The notes under the pieces were generated by a model. It was not told the origin of the DNA. It saw only the letters and a list, made by a program, of their open reading frames with translations, and searched no databases. 64,000 bases of DNA from contig NZ_JACICC010000001.1 of assembly GCF_014195635.1 (NCBI RefSeq), forward strand, positions 620,001-684,000, given 5' to 3'. This stretch comes from Pseudochelatococcus contaminans (GTDB taxonomy: Bacteria; Pseudomonadota; Alphaproteobacteria; Rhizobiales; Beijerinckiaceae). Positions within the stretch are counted from its first letter, which is position 1; every line of letters starts with the position of its first letter. Shown here in pieces: positions 55,438 through 63,805 of this stretch. Position numbers and translations under genes: made by a program.

Positions 55438-57035
55438 AGCGCTTCGCCACCCTCTATCAACGTCTCGACCGCAGCACCGCAACGCTGGACAAACGAGCCG
55501 CGCTGGTCGCCTATTTTCGTGAGGCCCCGGCCCGTGATGCCGCCTGGGCGCTGTGGCTTCTGGCCGGCAACAAGATCGGCGGGGCGCGTGCGCGCTTGGC
55601 TGGCAGCCGCGAATTGCGCACGTGGATCGCAGAGGTAAGCGGCACACCGGACTGGCTGGTGGATGCCAGCTACGATCAGGTCGGTGACCTTGCTGAAACG
55701 CTCGCGCTGCTGCTGGACGATCCGCATGAAGCCGCTGAAGAGATGTCCCTCGCGGACTGGATCGAGAGCCGTCTGCTGCCCGTTGCCAACAGCTCTGAGC
55801 TGGAGCGGCGCGACGTCGTCGTGGAGGCCTGGTATACGCTGCCGTTCGCGGAGCGTTTTCTGTTCAACAAGCTGCTGACCGGCGCACTGCGCGTTGGCGT
55901 ATCCCGAGGGTTGGTGCAGCAGGCACTGGCGGAATTATCCGGCGTGGACATCGCGCTCATCGCCCAGCGCATGCTGGGTGCGTGGACACCGTCGCCGGAT
56001 TTCCTCGCAGGTCTGCTGTCGCCGGACGCCCAGCCGGGCGATACCGCATCGCCATTTCCGTTCTTCCTCGCATCGCCGCTGGAACAGCCCGCCGATGCGC
56101 TGGGGGATATCCGCGAGTGGCTGCTGGAATGGAAATGGGACGGCATCCGCCTGCAACTCATCCGCCGCAACGGCGAAGTCGCCTTGTGGTCGCGAGGTGA
56201 GGAACGTCTCGATGGACGTTTCCCGGAAATCGAGGCGGCGGCGCAGGCGCTGCCCGAAGATGCCGTAATCGACGGTGAATTGCTGGTCTGGACCGACGGC
56301 GACGCGCCTCAGCCCTTCACTGCTCTGCAAACCCGCATCCAGAGGTTGAAACCGGGCGCGAAAACCCTTGCACAGACTCCCGCGCGTCTGCTCGTCTACG
56401 ATCTGCTCGAACTGGCCGGCGAAGATATGCGGCGGCTGCCGCTGGCGGAGCGCCGTGCACACGTGGCCGGGCTTGTCGGGCGGCTGGATGACCGGCGCAT
56501 CGCGCTGTCTCCGGAGGTCGTGGCGCAGGATTGGGCCGATGCCGCGATGCTGCGCCACGAAGCGCGGGCGCGGGGCGTGGAAGGGCTGATGCTGAAACGC
56601 CGCTCGTCCGTTTATCAGCACGGCCGGAAGCGGGGCGACTGGTGGAAATGGAAGGTCGATCCACTCACCATCGACGCGGTGCTGATCTATGCGCAGGCGG
56701 GGCATGGCCGGCGCAGCACGCTGCACACTGACTACACGTTCGGCGTGTGGGACGGCGAGGCGCTGGTGCCAGTCGCCAAGGCTTATTCCGGGTTGTCGGA
56801 CGCGGAAATCCTCGAACTCGACCGTTGGATCCGCCAGCACACGCGCGAGCGTTTCGGCCCCGTACGCTCGGTTGCCGCCGAGCAAGTCTTCGAACTGGCT
56901 TTTGAGGCGGTTAATCTGTCGAAGCGGCACAAATCCGGCGTTGCGGTCAGGTTTCCGCGTATTCTGCGCTGGCGGAAGGACAAGCCGCCGCACGAGGCCG
57001 ACCAGCTCGATACCCTGAAAGCCCTGACACGGTGA
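55434..57035 (+). CDS. ATP-dependent DNA ligase
   Basis: A DNA ligase of 533 residues that forms an enzyme-AMP intermediate at Lys234 in EWKWDGIRLQL (motif I KxDG). Other motifs are VIDGELLVWTDG, RGVEGLMLKRRSSVY and GDWWKWKVDP. An N-terminal helical DNA-binding domain precedes the adenylation domain and an OB-fold follows. This is the accessory repair ligase of the bacterial ligase-associated cassette, not the NAD-dependent replicative LigA. The start is TTG with GGAGGCGAGGA upstream. Confidence 0.94.
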   Translation: MKRFATLYQRLDRSTATLDKRAALVAYFREAPARDAAWALWLLAGNKIGGARARLAGSRELRTWIAEVSGTPDWLVDASYDQVGDLAETLALLLDDPHEAAEEMSLADWIESRLLPVANSSELERRDVVVEAWYTLPFAERFLFNKLLTGALRVGVSRGLVQQALAELSGVDIALIAQRMLGAWTPSPDFLAGLLSPDAQPGDTASPFPFFLASPLEQPADALGDIREWLLEWKWDGIRLQLIRRNGEVALWSRGEERLDGRFPEIEAAAQALPEDAVIDGELLVWTDGDAPQPFTALQTRIQRLKPGAKTLAQTPARLLVYDLLELAGEDMRRLPLAERRAHVAGLVGRLDDRRIALSPEVVAQDWADAAMLRHEARARGVEGLMLKRRSSVYQHGRKRGDWWKWKVDPLTIDAVLIYAQAGHGRRSTLHTDYTFGVWDGEALVPVAKAYSGLSDAEILELDRWIRQHTRERFGPVRSVAAEQVFELAFEAVNLSKRHKSGVAVRFPRILRWRKDKPPHEADQLDTLKALTR

Positions 57036-59473
57036 CGCGCGGCCGTTTCGACGCACCGCTCACATCCTGGTTCGAGAGCCGTGGCTGGAAACCCGCGCCG
57101 TTCCAGCGCAAGGTCTGGCGGCATTGGATCGAAGGCCGCTCCGGGCTGCTGGTGACGCCCACAGGCAGCGGCAAGACGCTGGCGGCCTTTGGCGGCACGC
57201 TGCTGGGCGCTCTCGGCTCCGGCGCGCCCGCTCGCCCGTCGTCACGTCTGCGGTTGTTGTGGATCACGCCGCTGCGTGCCCTTGCCGCGGACACAGTGCG
57301 GGCTCTGCGCGAACCCATCGCCGCGCTGGATCTGCCGTGGACGGTGGCGATGCGCACAGGCGATGCTTCGGCCCGCGACCGCCGCCTTGCACGGCAGGGC
57401 GCGGCAGAGGTGCTGGTCACCACGCCGGAATCGCTGGCGCTACTGCTCTCCCACGCCGATATGGCGGAGCGGTTTTCCGGCCTCGACGGTATCGTCGTCG
57501 ACGAATGGCATGAATTGCTCGGCAGCAAGCGCGGCGTTCTGCTGCAACTTGGTCTGGCGCGGCTTCGCGCGCTCGCGCCCGGCGCCCGCATCTGGGGTCT
57601 GTCGGCCACGTTGGGCAATCTGGAGGAAGCGCGCGACGTTCTGCTGCCGCATGATCCGGACGCGCCGATCGTGCGCGCTGGCAGGACGCGGCCATTGAAG
57701 CTGGAAACCCTGCTGCCGGCGCCCGGTGAGCGCTTTCCGTGGGCGGGGCATCTGGGCCTGTCGCAGATCGGGCGGGTAATGGACGTGCTCAAGAACGCCC
57801 GCACCACGCTGTTTTTCACCAATACCCGCGCACAGGCAGAACTGTGGCATAGAGCGCTGGAATCCGTATGGCTGGACGATCCGTCGACGCTTGCACTTCA
57901 CCACGGCTCGCTCGATCCGGAGTTGCGGGCCGCCGCAGAGCAGGGCCTGCGTGATGGAACCGTCCGCTGCGTGGTCGCGACATCCAGTCTGGATCTTGGT
58001 GTCGATTTCCCCACCGTCGATCAGGTGCTCCAACTCGGAAGCCCGAAAGGCATGGCGCGGCTGTTGCAAAGGGCAGGGCGCGCGCGGCACCGGCCCGGGG
58101 AGAGCGGCCACATCATCTGCGTTCCTACCCATGCCCTCGAACTGGCCGAATACGCCGCCGTGCGGCGCGCGTTGGCCGCCGGGCGGATCGAGGCACGGGA
58201 GCCGCCGCGCCTGTCTCTCGATGTGCTGGCCCAGCACTGCGTCACGCTGGCGCTGGGCGGGGGCTTTGACGCTGAAACGCTGTTCGCGGAGGTGCGCGGC
58301 ACGCATGCCTTCGCCGCATTGTCGGCGGAGCAGTGGCAGACGGTGCTGGCTTTCATTGTGCGGGGCGGGGCGGCGCTTGAAAACTATCCGGATTTCAGGC
58401 GCGTGGAGCAGGATGCGCAAGGCATATTCCGCGTGACGGATGCCCAGATCGCCCGGCGTCATCGCCTCTCCGTCGGCACGATCACCTCCGATGGTTCGGT
58501 AAGGGTGCAATATCTGCGCGGCGGCACGCTGGGGTCCGTGGAGGAAGGTTTCATCAGCCGCATGCGGCCGGGAGACCATTTCCACTTCGCCGGGCGCGCG
58601 CTCGAATTCGTCCGCATGGATACCATGACGGCCTATGTGCGCGCAGCCGGGCGTCGGGCCGCCGGGGTGCCGCATTGGCAGGGCGGGCGCATGCCGCTGT
58701 CCACGGAGCTTGGCGCTGAGGTGGAGGCGGTTCTCTCCGGTCCGCAAGACAGCCCGGAGATGAAGCGGCTTGCGCCCCTGCTGGACCTGCACCGCAAGCT
58801 GTCCGCGCTGCCCGGCCCGGAGACGCTGCTGGCAGAGTTTCTCGCCATGCGGGAAGGGCGGCATCTGTTTCTCTATCCCTTTGCCGGCCGCGCCACCCAT
58901 GAGGGGCTGGCCGCGCTGCTGGCGCTGCGCTGGGGGCGGGTGGCGCCCAACAGCTTTTCCTATGCCGTCAACGATTACGGCCTGGTGCTGAAAGCCGAAG
59001 CGGCGATCGACATCGATGCCGATACTCTTTCCACGCTGTTCGCTGAGGGAGACCTTGTCGGGGATCTGCGCGAAAGCCTGAATCTGGGCGAATTGAGCCG
59101 CCGGCAATTTCGCGATATAGCGCGCGTCGCCGGGCTGTTACCGCCGTCTCTGCCGGGGCGCGCCGCGCGTTCCGTGCGGCAGTTGCAGGCTTCCAGCGGA
59201 CTGCTGTTCGATGTGCTCAAGCGGTATGACCCCGGCCACATTTTGCTGGCGCAGGCGGAGCGGGAGGTGTTCGAATCCGGTCTCGACGTGCGGCGACTGG
59301 CGGCGACACTCGTCCGCTGCCGCGATAAACGCATCGACCTTCACCGCCCTGCGACGCTGACACCGCTGTCGTTCCCTCTGTGGACGGAGGCCATCCGGGG
59401 ACAACTCAGCACAGAGGACTGGACGACGCGCGTGCGCCGCGCCGCCGAACGGCTGGAGCGCCGATATGGATGA
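57032..59473 (+). CDS. Ligase-associated DEXH-box helicase (Lhr-like)
   Basis: A superfamily 2 helicase of 813 residues with Walker A TPTGSGKTLAA (Lys48), DEWH box (IVVDEWHELLGSKRG), motif III-like GLSATLGN and the C-terminal helicase motifs (TSSLDLGVDFPTVDQVLQLG, LLQRAGRARHRPGESG). The C-terminal part holds the Lhr winged-helix and beta-barrel region. It is assigned to the DNA damage response by its place beside ligase and PdeM. GTG start at 57032, overlapping the ligase stop by 4 bases. Confidence 0.93.
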   Translation: MTRGRFDAPLTSWFESRGWKPAPFQRKVWRHWIEGRSGLLVTPTGSGKTLAAFGGTLLGALGSGAPARPSSRLRLLWITPLRALAADTVRALREPIAALDLPWTVAMRTGDASARDRRLARQGAAEVLVTTPESLALLLSHADMAERFSGLDGIVVDEWHELLGSKRGVLLQLGLARLRALAPGARIWGLSATLGNLEEARDVLLPHDPDAPIVRAGRTRPLKLETLLPAPGERFPWAGHLGLSQIGRVMDVLKNARTTLFFTNTRAQAELWHRALESVWLDDPSTLALHHGSLDPELRAAAEQGLRDGTVRCVVATSSLDLGVDFPTVDQVLQLGSPKGMARLLQRAGRARHRPGESGHIICVPTHALELAEYAAVRRALAAGRIEAREPPRLSLDVLAQHCVTLALGGGFDAETLFAEVRGTHAFAALSAEQWQTVLAFIVRGGAALENYPDFRRVEQDAQGIFRVTDAQIARRHRLSVGTITSDGSVRVQYLRGGTLGSVEEGFISRMRPGDHFHFAGRALEFVRMDTMTAYVRAAGRRAAGVPHWQGGRMPLSTELGAEVEAVLSGPQDSPEMKRLAPLLDLHRKLSALPGPETLLAEFLAMREGRHLFLYPFAGRATHEGLAALLALRWGRVAPNSFSYAVNDYGLVLKAEAAIDIDADTLSTLFAEGDLVGDLRESLNLGELSRRQFRDIARVAGLLPPSLPGRAARSVRQLQASSGLLFDVLKRYDPGHILLAQAEREVFESGLDVRRLAATLVRCRDKRIDLHRPATLTPLSFPLWTEAIRGQLSTEDWTTRVRRAAERLERRYG

Positions 59474-60110
59474 CACAGTTGCAATCGATGTCGCCGGCGA
59501 GACGCTGCTGCTGCATGCTGACCGCGCCGCATGGTGGCCAGTGCGCCATAGCCTGTTCATCGCGGATCTGCATCTTGGCAAGGGAGACAGCCTGCGCGCC
59601 GCCGGCATCCCGGTTCCCACCGGCGGCAGCGAACATGACCTCAGCCGGCTCACCGCGCTCATACGGCAGACGGACATCCGACGCCTCTGGATACTCGGCG
59701 ATTTTCTGCACGGGTCTCGTAAGGATGGTTCATGGCGCGAACAATGGCTGGCTTTCCGCGCGATGCACGCAGAGCTTGATATCCGGCTCGTGCTGGGTAA
59801 TCACGACCGGGCAATGCCGGGGCTTGGGCTCGACATTCCATGTTTTTCCGGCTCGGTCGCGGAGGAGCCTTTCGTACTGGTTCATGCGCCCGCCGAAGGT
59901 GAGCCGGACGGGCCGATGCGGATATGCGGGCATCTGCATCCGGTCACGCGCGCGCCGGGCCTGCCGGGGCGTCACCCGGCGTTCGTCCTGGAGGCCGGGC
60001 AGATTATTCTGCCGGCATTTTCCGCTTTCACGGGGGGCTCTCTCGCGGATGAGCGCTCCGAACGCATTGCTTGCATCGCCGGTCACCTACTGCGAATTCC
60101 GGGACGTTGA
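59466..60110 (+). CDS. pdeM: Ligase-associated metallophosphoesterase PdeM
   Basis: A calcineurin-like phosphoesterase of 214 residues, described as the endonuclease of the ligase-associated repair set. Motifs are FIADLHLGKGDSLRA, LGDFLHG, LGNHDRAM and CGHLHP, which together make the two-metal site. It overlaps the helicase gene by 8 bases and ends the five-gene run. The next 335 bases hold no intact gene. Confidence 0.9.
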   Translation: MDDTVAIDVAGETLLLHADRAAWWPVRHSLFIADLHLGKGDSLRAAGIPVPTGGSEHDLSRLTALIRQTDIRRLWILGDFLHGSRKDGSWREQWLAFRAMHAELDIRLVLGNHDRAMPGLGLDIPCFSGSVAEEPFVLVHAPAEGEPDGPMRICGHLHPVTRAPGLPGRHPAFVLEAGQIILPAFSAFTGGSLADERSERIACIAGHLLRIPGR

Positions 60111-60445
60111 CGCGCCGGGCTTTGTCGTGAAATGCGAACAGGTGCCGTGTTTTATGTTGAGACGGGCAGATTCGCGGGCGCGGGCTGTTGCGGCGGCAGC
60201 AAGGCCTTCCGGGCTGGTTTCATTATGCCACGCCGTTTCTGAACCGATCGTTGCGATTTTGCTGATCCGTTTCGCTACCCGGCCGTTATGCTGGCTGTTT
60301 CGCTGCTTGCGCTCGGGCTGACAGTGGCCGCGCGGCGCGCGTCTGCCTGAACGCGGCAACAGGCACTTATTATAGCAGTTTGCGTTCAAGTCGGTTCATC
60401 GACTTGAACGCAAATTGTTGTAGAAATATATACATTAAAATAATT
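60111..60445. other. Spacer at the edge of the AT-rich insert, 335 bases
   Basis: GC-rich up to about 60360, then AT-rich. No intact gene is seen. A short open stretch ending at TGA 60348-60350 reads a hydrophobic peptide (YPAVMLAVSLLALGLTVAA) like the last membrane helix of a transporter; it lies after an in-frame stop and could be the remnant of a gene cut by the insertion. The palindrome at 60379-60414 marks the change of base composition. Confidence 0.45.
60379..60414. repeat. Perfect 14-bp inverted repeat at the border of the AT-rich insert
   Basis: TTTGCGTTCAAGTC (60379-60392) and GACTTGAACGCAAA (60401-60414) enclose the loop GGTTCATC. The pairing can extend by a few more bases on each side. 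The 5' part is shared with 9462-9503. It may be a terminator for the minus-strand gene ending at 60446, or a mobile/structural repeat next to the insertion point. Confidence 0.8.
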
Positions 60446-63046
60446 TTACTTTTTACCTCCAAACAATCCTTTAATTTTGCTTCTTGTATCTCTCCAGCCC
60501 TCCCTGAGGGTCAAGGATTCATTGTTGGCTTTTTTCAATTTAATTATATCAAGCTTAGCTTGTTTCGCTTTTTCTTCTGATTTCTTTTTAGCATCTTCTG
60601 CATTGTTTTCCTTATTGTAATTTTTTATTTCTCTCTCTTTACTTGAAATTTCTTTCAGATCCTCATCGCTTATGTTAGCGGTGAGTTCATTTATTTCCTT
60701 GATGGCTTGGTTCAAAAATTGTCTGATATCCTCCCACTTAGCAAGTCCTAGCACAATCGATCCAATATCTGCATAGGCAATAACGGTGCACGCGAACATA
60801 TACAAACGCGTAACCTCGCGCACGCTGGCGCCACCTAACCCATTAATCCCTGTCCCTTTTGGAAACCGAAGTGAGTGAAGTTCCAGCTCGCCCTTAGCAC
60901 CAGTTGCGTTAGCTTCATTCTTAACCTTAGCATTGGCATAGACGTTGGATTTTACCAAATTATCTTTTTTAGAGTCTGAAATTATACCGAAAGTTTTACT
61001 ATAAAGCTTGACAAATCCACGAATAGGCTTTTCCCCTGCACGAAGTGCCGTACTTGACATCTTGATTTCTGAAAGAAGAATTGCTGCTCCAGGATCGATG
61101 TGTATTGTTGCATTGGCGGCTATTGCGGAATGAACGTTACTGATGATTATATTGGCTGCTACCAATGTGCTCAACGCTTCGGATACTTGTGCTGCTGCCA
61201 TCTGAGGAAATGTTAGCGAAATTTCATTAAGCACCGCCTCTTTCGCGTCATGAATAAAGCCCACTGATTTACTGGACAATTCATGCCAAGAAATTGTATT
61301 TCCAGAATCATCCCCTGATGGTTGCGCAAGAAAGCTAGGTTTCATTGCGCGATAAGCAGCATTATCAAGTGTAGATCTCTTAGATTCCCGCTTATTTTCA
61401 AGTTCAATTTCAGCTCTTCGTCCTAAAAGGCTTGATATTTTTGTTTCACGGATTGTCATTTCATTAATAATGTTATTAATATCTATGTCTTGGTTTCCGG
61501 TTCCTTTTGCATTATTCAATGTGTTTTTTAAATCGACAAAGCTTTTTCTTCTGGCGCTGAGTTGATCGTCAGTCTCGGTAGAGTTGAGCCTTGATATTCT
61601 TAGAGGAGAATTTTGACTTTGATTTGATAGGTGAAGGCTGGATAGAATTGCATTATCTACAGCATTATCTTCCGTGCGCTTCTTTATAATAAATTGTTGT
61701 AGATTGGTGTCGCTTTGAACTTTTTTGTATAGATATGCTGCCATTATAATGAATGCTGCCGCATTAATGTCATTATTTAATAAATCAAACTTTCCAATAT
61801 TACGTGCCTCAATCTTGCATGCACTGATGGATCCACTCATAGCCGAAACAAAATTTGAGTCAATACATACTGTTACAAAGTTTCTATAAGCAACCATCTT
61901 TTTTGAGAATGCTCCAAGGCATTTTTCTATGGTAGCACCTGATTTTGCACTGAATGTTTCTTTGAATGCATCCTCCACAGGAGCGGCAGCTTCCTCAAGC
62001 TTTGAACGGTCTATTCCTCTCGTTTGAAAATTAAATAAATCCTTTTTGAATTGACCTGTGTTATTTTGAGTTTGCATAAATGTATTATATTGGCCGTTTA
62101 AAAGAATCTTTTTGAAAAACTCTTCATCATTAACAGCAGCAGAAACTGCAACGCCAAGTTTTTTCTCTGTGCGGTCTGAAATAAATTTATAAAGTGCTGC
62201 GGTATTGAGGGGTGTTGTAAGAGCTGTTCGAATGGTCCCACCTTCTTCAAAGACTTCACTAGCTCCCTCTCGAACTACCGCTTCTGCCAAATCTATGCCT
62301 GCTCTAGCCGCATTTCCAGCAAGCTGCCATTGAAGGTCATTACCAACATTCTGTCCTTCTCTTACTTCTCCAACAAGCCTTTGGCCGGCCGTATATCCCT
62401 GAAAGCCAAAAGACAGATTAGCGCTATTAGCTATTGCGTCCGGATGTCTGTTCTGGTTTATGGCGTTTCCCGCTGACGTCTTGGCCATTGTTACACCGGC
62501 GGCCAAAATTGTGTTTGCAATGCCGGTTTTTGAAATAGATGAAAGGGCGTTGCCTACGAATGGAACAGACTGCAATGCCACGGCCAAAAAAGTATCAAAC
62601 AATTTACAAGCCAGAGGGTCCGTTTTTTTTATGGCATCCCCGGCCTTTGTCTTTATATCTTTAATAATTTCTTTTATTTGACCAATATCTTCAATTCTTT
62701 GAGCGGCAATACTTACTGTTTTTGTAGTGACTTTTGTATTTGACTGGTTAAGCGCTCCAGTAATGTCACTTATGCACTCAGAAAAGTTAATAGCCCCCCC
62801 CCCTTTGAAAATCGCCGATTGAAGATCTGTTCTTCCGGTTTTATTATCATTTATTACTGCAAGGCATGCAGCAAGTTTTAGGACATCTTCTCGATTAATA
62901 AGGCCATATATTATATCATAATTAGAAGTTATACTTGTATTTGCATGATGATTTGGTGTTTTAATGTGCTCTGACAACTTTCCTCTAAGTTTTTCATTAA
63001 GAGTGTTCATAATAGCAGATAGTTCGTGAGTTTTTACTCTTGCCAT
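60446..63046 (-). CDS. Unidentified 866-residue protein in AT-rich DNA
   Basis: The single long frame of the AT-rich segment. I recognise no family. The ATG at 63046 has GGAG 9 bases upstream. The chain is mainly helical and has no signal peptide. Moderately hydrophobic stretches occur at about 146-187 (VALQSVPFVGNALSS, IANTILAAGVTMA) and again around LNNDINAAAFIIMAAYLYKK and EVTRLYMFACTVIAYADIGS. The last 70 residues are rich in Lys and Glu (EDAKKKSEEKAKQAKL) and likely form a coiled coil, ending GLFGGKK. Ten consecutive G on the coding strand encode Gly82-84 and the start of Ala85. Base and codon use (many A- and T-ending codons) differ strongly from all neighbours, which indicates transfer. 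It could be a secreted effector or toxin-like protein, but this is inference only. Confidence 0.8.
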   Translation of the reverse strand: MARVKTHELSAIMNTLNEKLRGKLSEHIKTPNHHANTSITSNYDIIYGLINREDVLKLAACLAVINDNKTGRTDLQSAIFKGGGAINFSECISDITGALNQSNTKVTTKTVSIAAQRIEDIGQIKEIIKDIKTKAGDAIKKTDPLACKLFDTFLAVALQSVPFVGNALSSISKTGIANTILAAGVTMAKTSAGNAINQNRHPDAIANSANLSFGFQGYTAGQRLVGEVREGQNVGNDLQWQLAGNAARAGIDLAEAVVREGASEVFEEGGTIRTALTTPLNTAALYKFISDRTEKKLGVAVSAAVNDEEFFKKILLNGQYNTFMQTQNNTGQFKKDLFNFQTRGIDRSKLEEAAAPVEDAFKETFSAKSGATIEKCLGAFSKKMVAYRNFVTVCIDSNFVSAMSGSISACKIEARNIGKFDLLNNDINAAAFIIMAAYLYKKVQSDTNLQQFIIKKRTEDNAVDNAILSSLHLSNQSQNSPLRISRLNSTETDDQLSARRKSFVDLKNTLNNAKGTGNQDIDINNIINEMTIRETKISSLLGRRAEIELENKRESKRSTLDNAAYRAMKPSFLAQPSGDDSGNTISWHELSSKSVGFIHDAKEAVLNEISLTFPQMAAAQVSEALSTLVAANIIISNVHSAIAANATIHIDPGAAILLSEIKMSSTALRAGEKPIRGFVKLYSKTFGIISDSKKDNLVKSNVYANAKVKNEANATGAKGELELHSLRFPKGTGINGLGGASVREVTRLYMFACTVIAYADIGSIVLGLAKWEDIRQFLNQAIKEINELTANISDEDLKEISSKEREIKNYNKENNAEDAKKKSEEKAKQAKLDIIKLKKANNESLTLREGWRDTRSKIKGLFGGKK
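62794..62803 (-). repeat. Homopolymer of ten G (coding strand) inside the unidentified gene
   Basis: The plus strand reads ten C at 62794-62803. On the coding strand it gives three Gly codons plus the first base of an Ala codon (residues 82-85). A one-base change in length would shift the frame and end the protein soon after residue 85. It is the longest such G/C run I noticed in the window and lies in otherwise AT-rich DNA. Confidence 0.9.
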
Positions 63047-63218
63047 AATACAAGTCTCCGTTTAAATGTTTTGCGAGAAAAATTTTTATTTTAATATTGA
63101 AGATTAAGATTTCTCTGGTTCGAAGCGCATTATTGTCGTATAATTTAACTATTTCTGTATATTCATTTTCAGTCCAACTTGTTTCCGGAAGAATGACGAA
63201 CTCGTTTTTATACCGCAC
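62997..63218 (-). CDS. Possible 73-residue protein at the right edge of the AT-rich DNA
   Basis: A frame starting at GTG 63218 (MRYKNEFVILPETSWTENEY...) and ending at 62997. It overlaps the start of the 866-residue gene by 50 bases in another frame. Its composition (Asn, Lys, Ile, Glu) suits low-GC DNA. The frame stays open upstream to a TAA in GC-rich DNA but has no ATG, so it could also be a broken piece or chance. No family resemblance and no clear ribosome binding site. Confidence 0.25.
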   Translation of the reverse strand: MRYKNEFVILPETSWTENEYTEIVKLYDNNALRTREILIFNIKIKIFLAKHLNGDLYYGKSKNSRTICYYEHS

Positions 63219-63250
63219 CGTCGCCCGGTCATGGGGCTGGATTTCTTATT

Positions 63251-63680
63251 TCAACTCCCCGGCCAAGGGAGTCCGGCTACTCCGCTGCCGGTTTCCGCCG
63301 GCCCGGTCAGCCTGGTCCACGACGCCTGTCGCCGTCTCGGCATCCGCAAGCCACACCGTGGTCGCCGTCGCGTGGCTTGCTCATCAAAGGGCATCGCCAC
63401 CGCGAACTGCCCTCCCGGTCGCGGCGTCTGCTTGACCTCCCGCACAAGCGCGGCGGGGTCAGCGACGCAATCGCCGACCTTTATCGCCACCACCCGGCCA
63501 GACATCCGGGGACGAAATGGCAGCGTCAGCGTGTCGGCTATCCAGAAGTCCACCTGCTCCTATCCCACGAATGCCGCAACCGCCCCGCGCCGCTCATACC
63601 GCACCCCCACCCGGCGATGTGGAAAAGCCACTGTCCGATCATCGAGCACCCCGCGGCTTATATCCGGCACTGGCCCCTGC
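63251..63680 (-). pseudogene. GC-rich stretch with an interrupted minus-strand frame
   Basis: On the minus strand one frame reads GVLDDRTVAFPHRRVGVRYE..., is broken by a TAG near 63560-63562, and goes on as VDFWIADTLTLPFRPRMSG and AIKVGDCVADPAALVREVKQ before stopping at 63251. This looks more like protein than the other frames and may be a decayed gene. I do not recognise the family. It lies between the AT-rich insert and the right end of the window. The rest of 63219-63805 shows no intact gene on either strand. Confidence 0.3.
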
Positions 63681-63805
63681 GCAGCCGGTAAACGCTCGCA
63701 CGCGACAGCGAGGACACGGCTGATGCTGCCGGCTCTGTCACGGGCGAACAGGTTGCATAATAATCGTATGCATAGCTTGCCTGTAGCTGTCGGATAACGC
63801 TGAAA

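Noticed and set aside
57440-59107. Minus-strand frame of 555 codons opposite the DEXH helicase
   Set aside because: Antisense shadow of a gene with all helicase motifs; no ribosome binding site or recognisable domain.
60087-60389. 100-codon minus-strand frame after pdeM
   Set aside because: It overlaps the pdeM end, crosses the palindrome and shows no protein-like composition.
63231-63797. 188-codon plus-strand frame at the right end
   Set aside because: Its product is dominated by Arg, Ser, Thr and Pro, typical of out-of-frame reading of GC-rich DNA; the minus frame looks more like protein.
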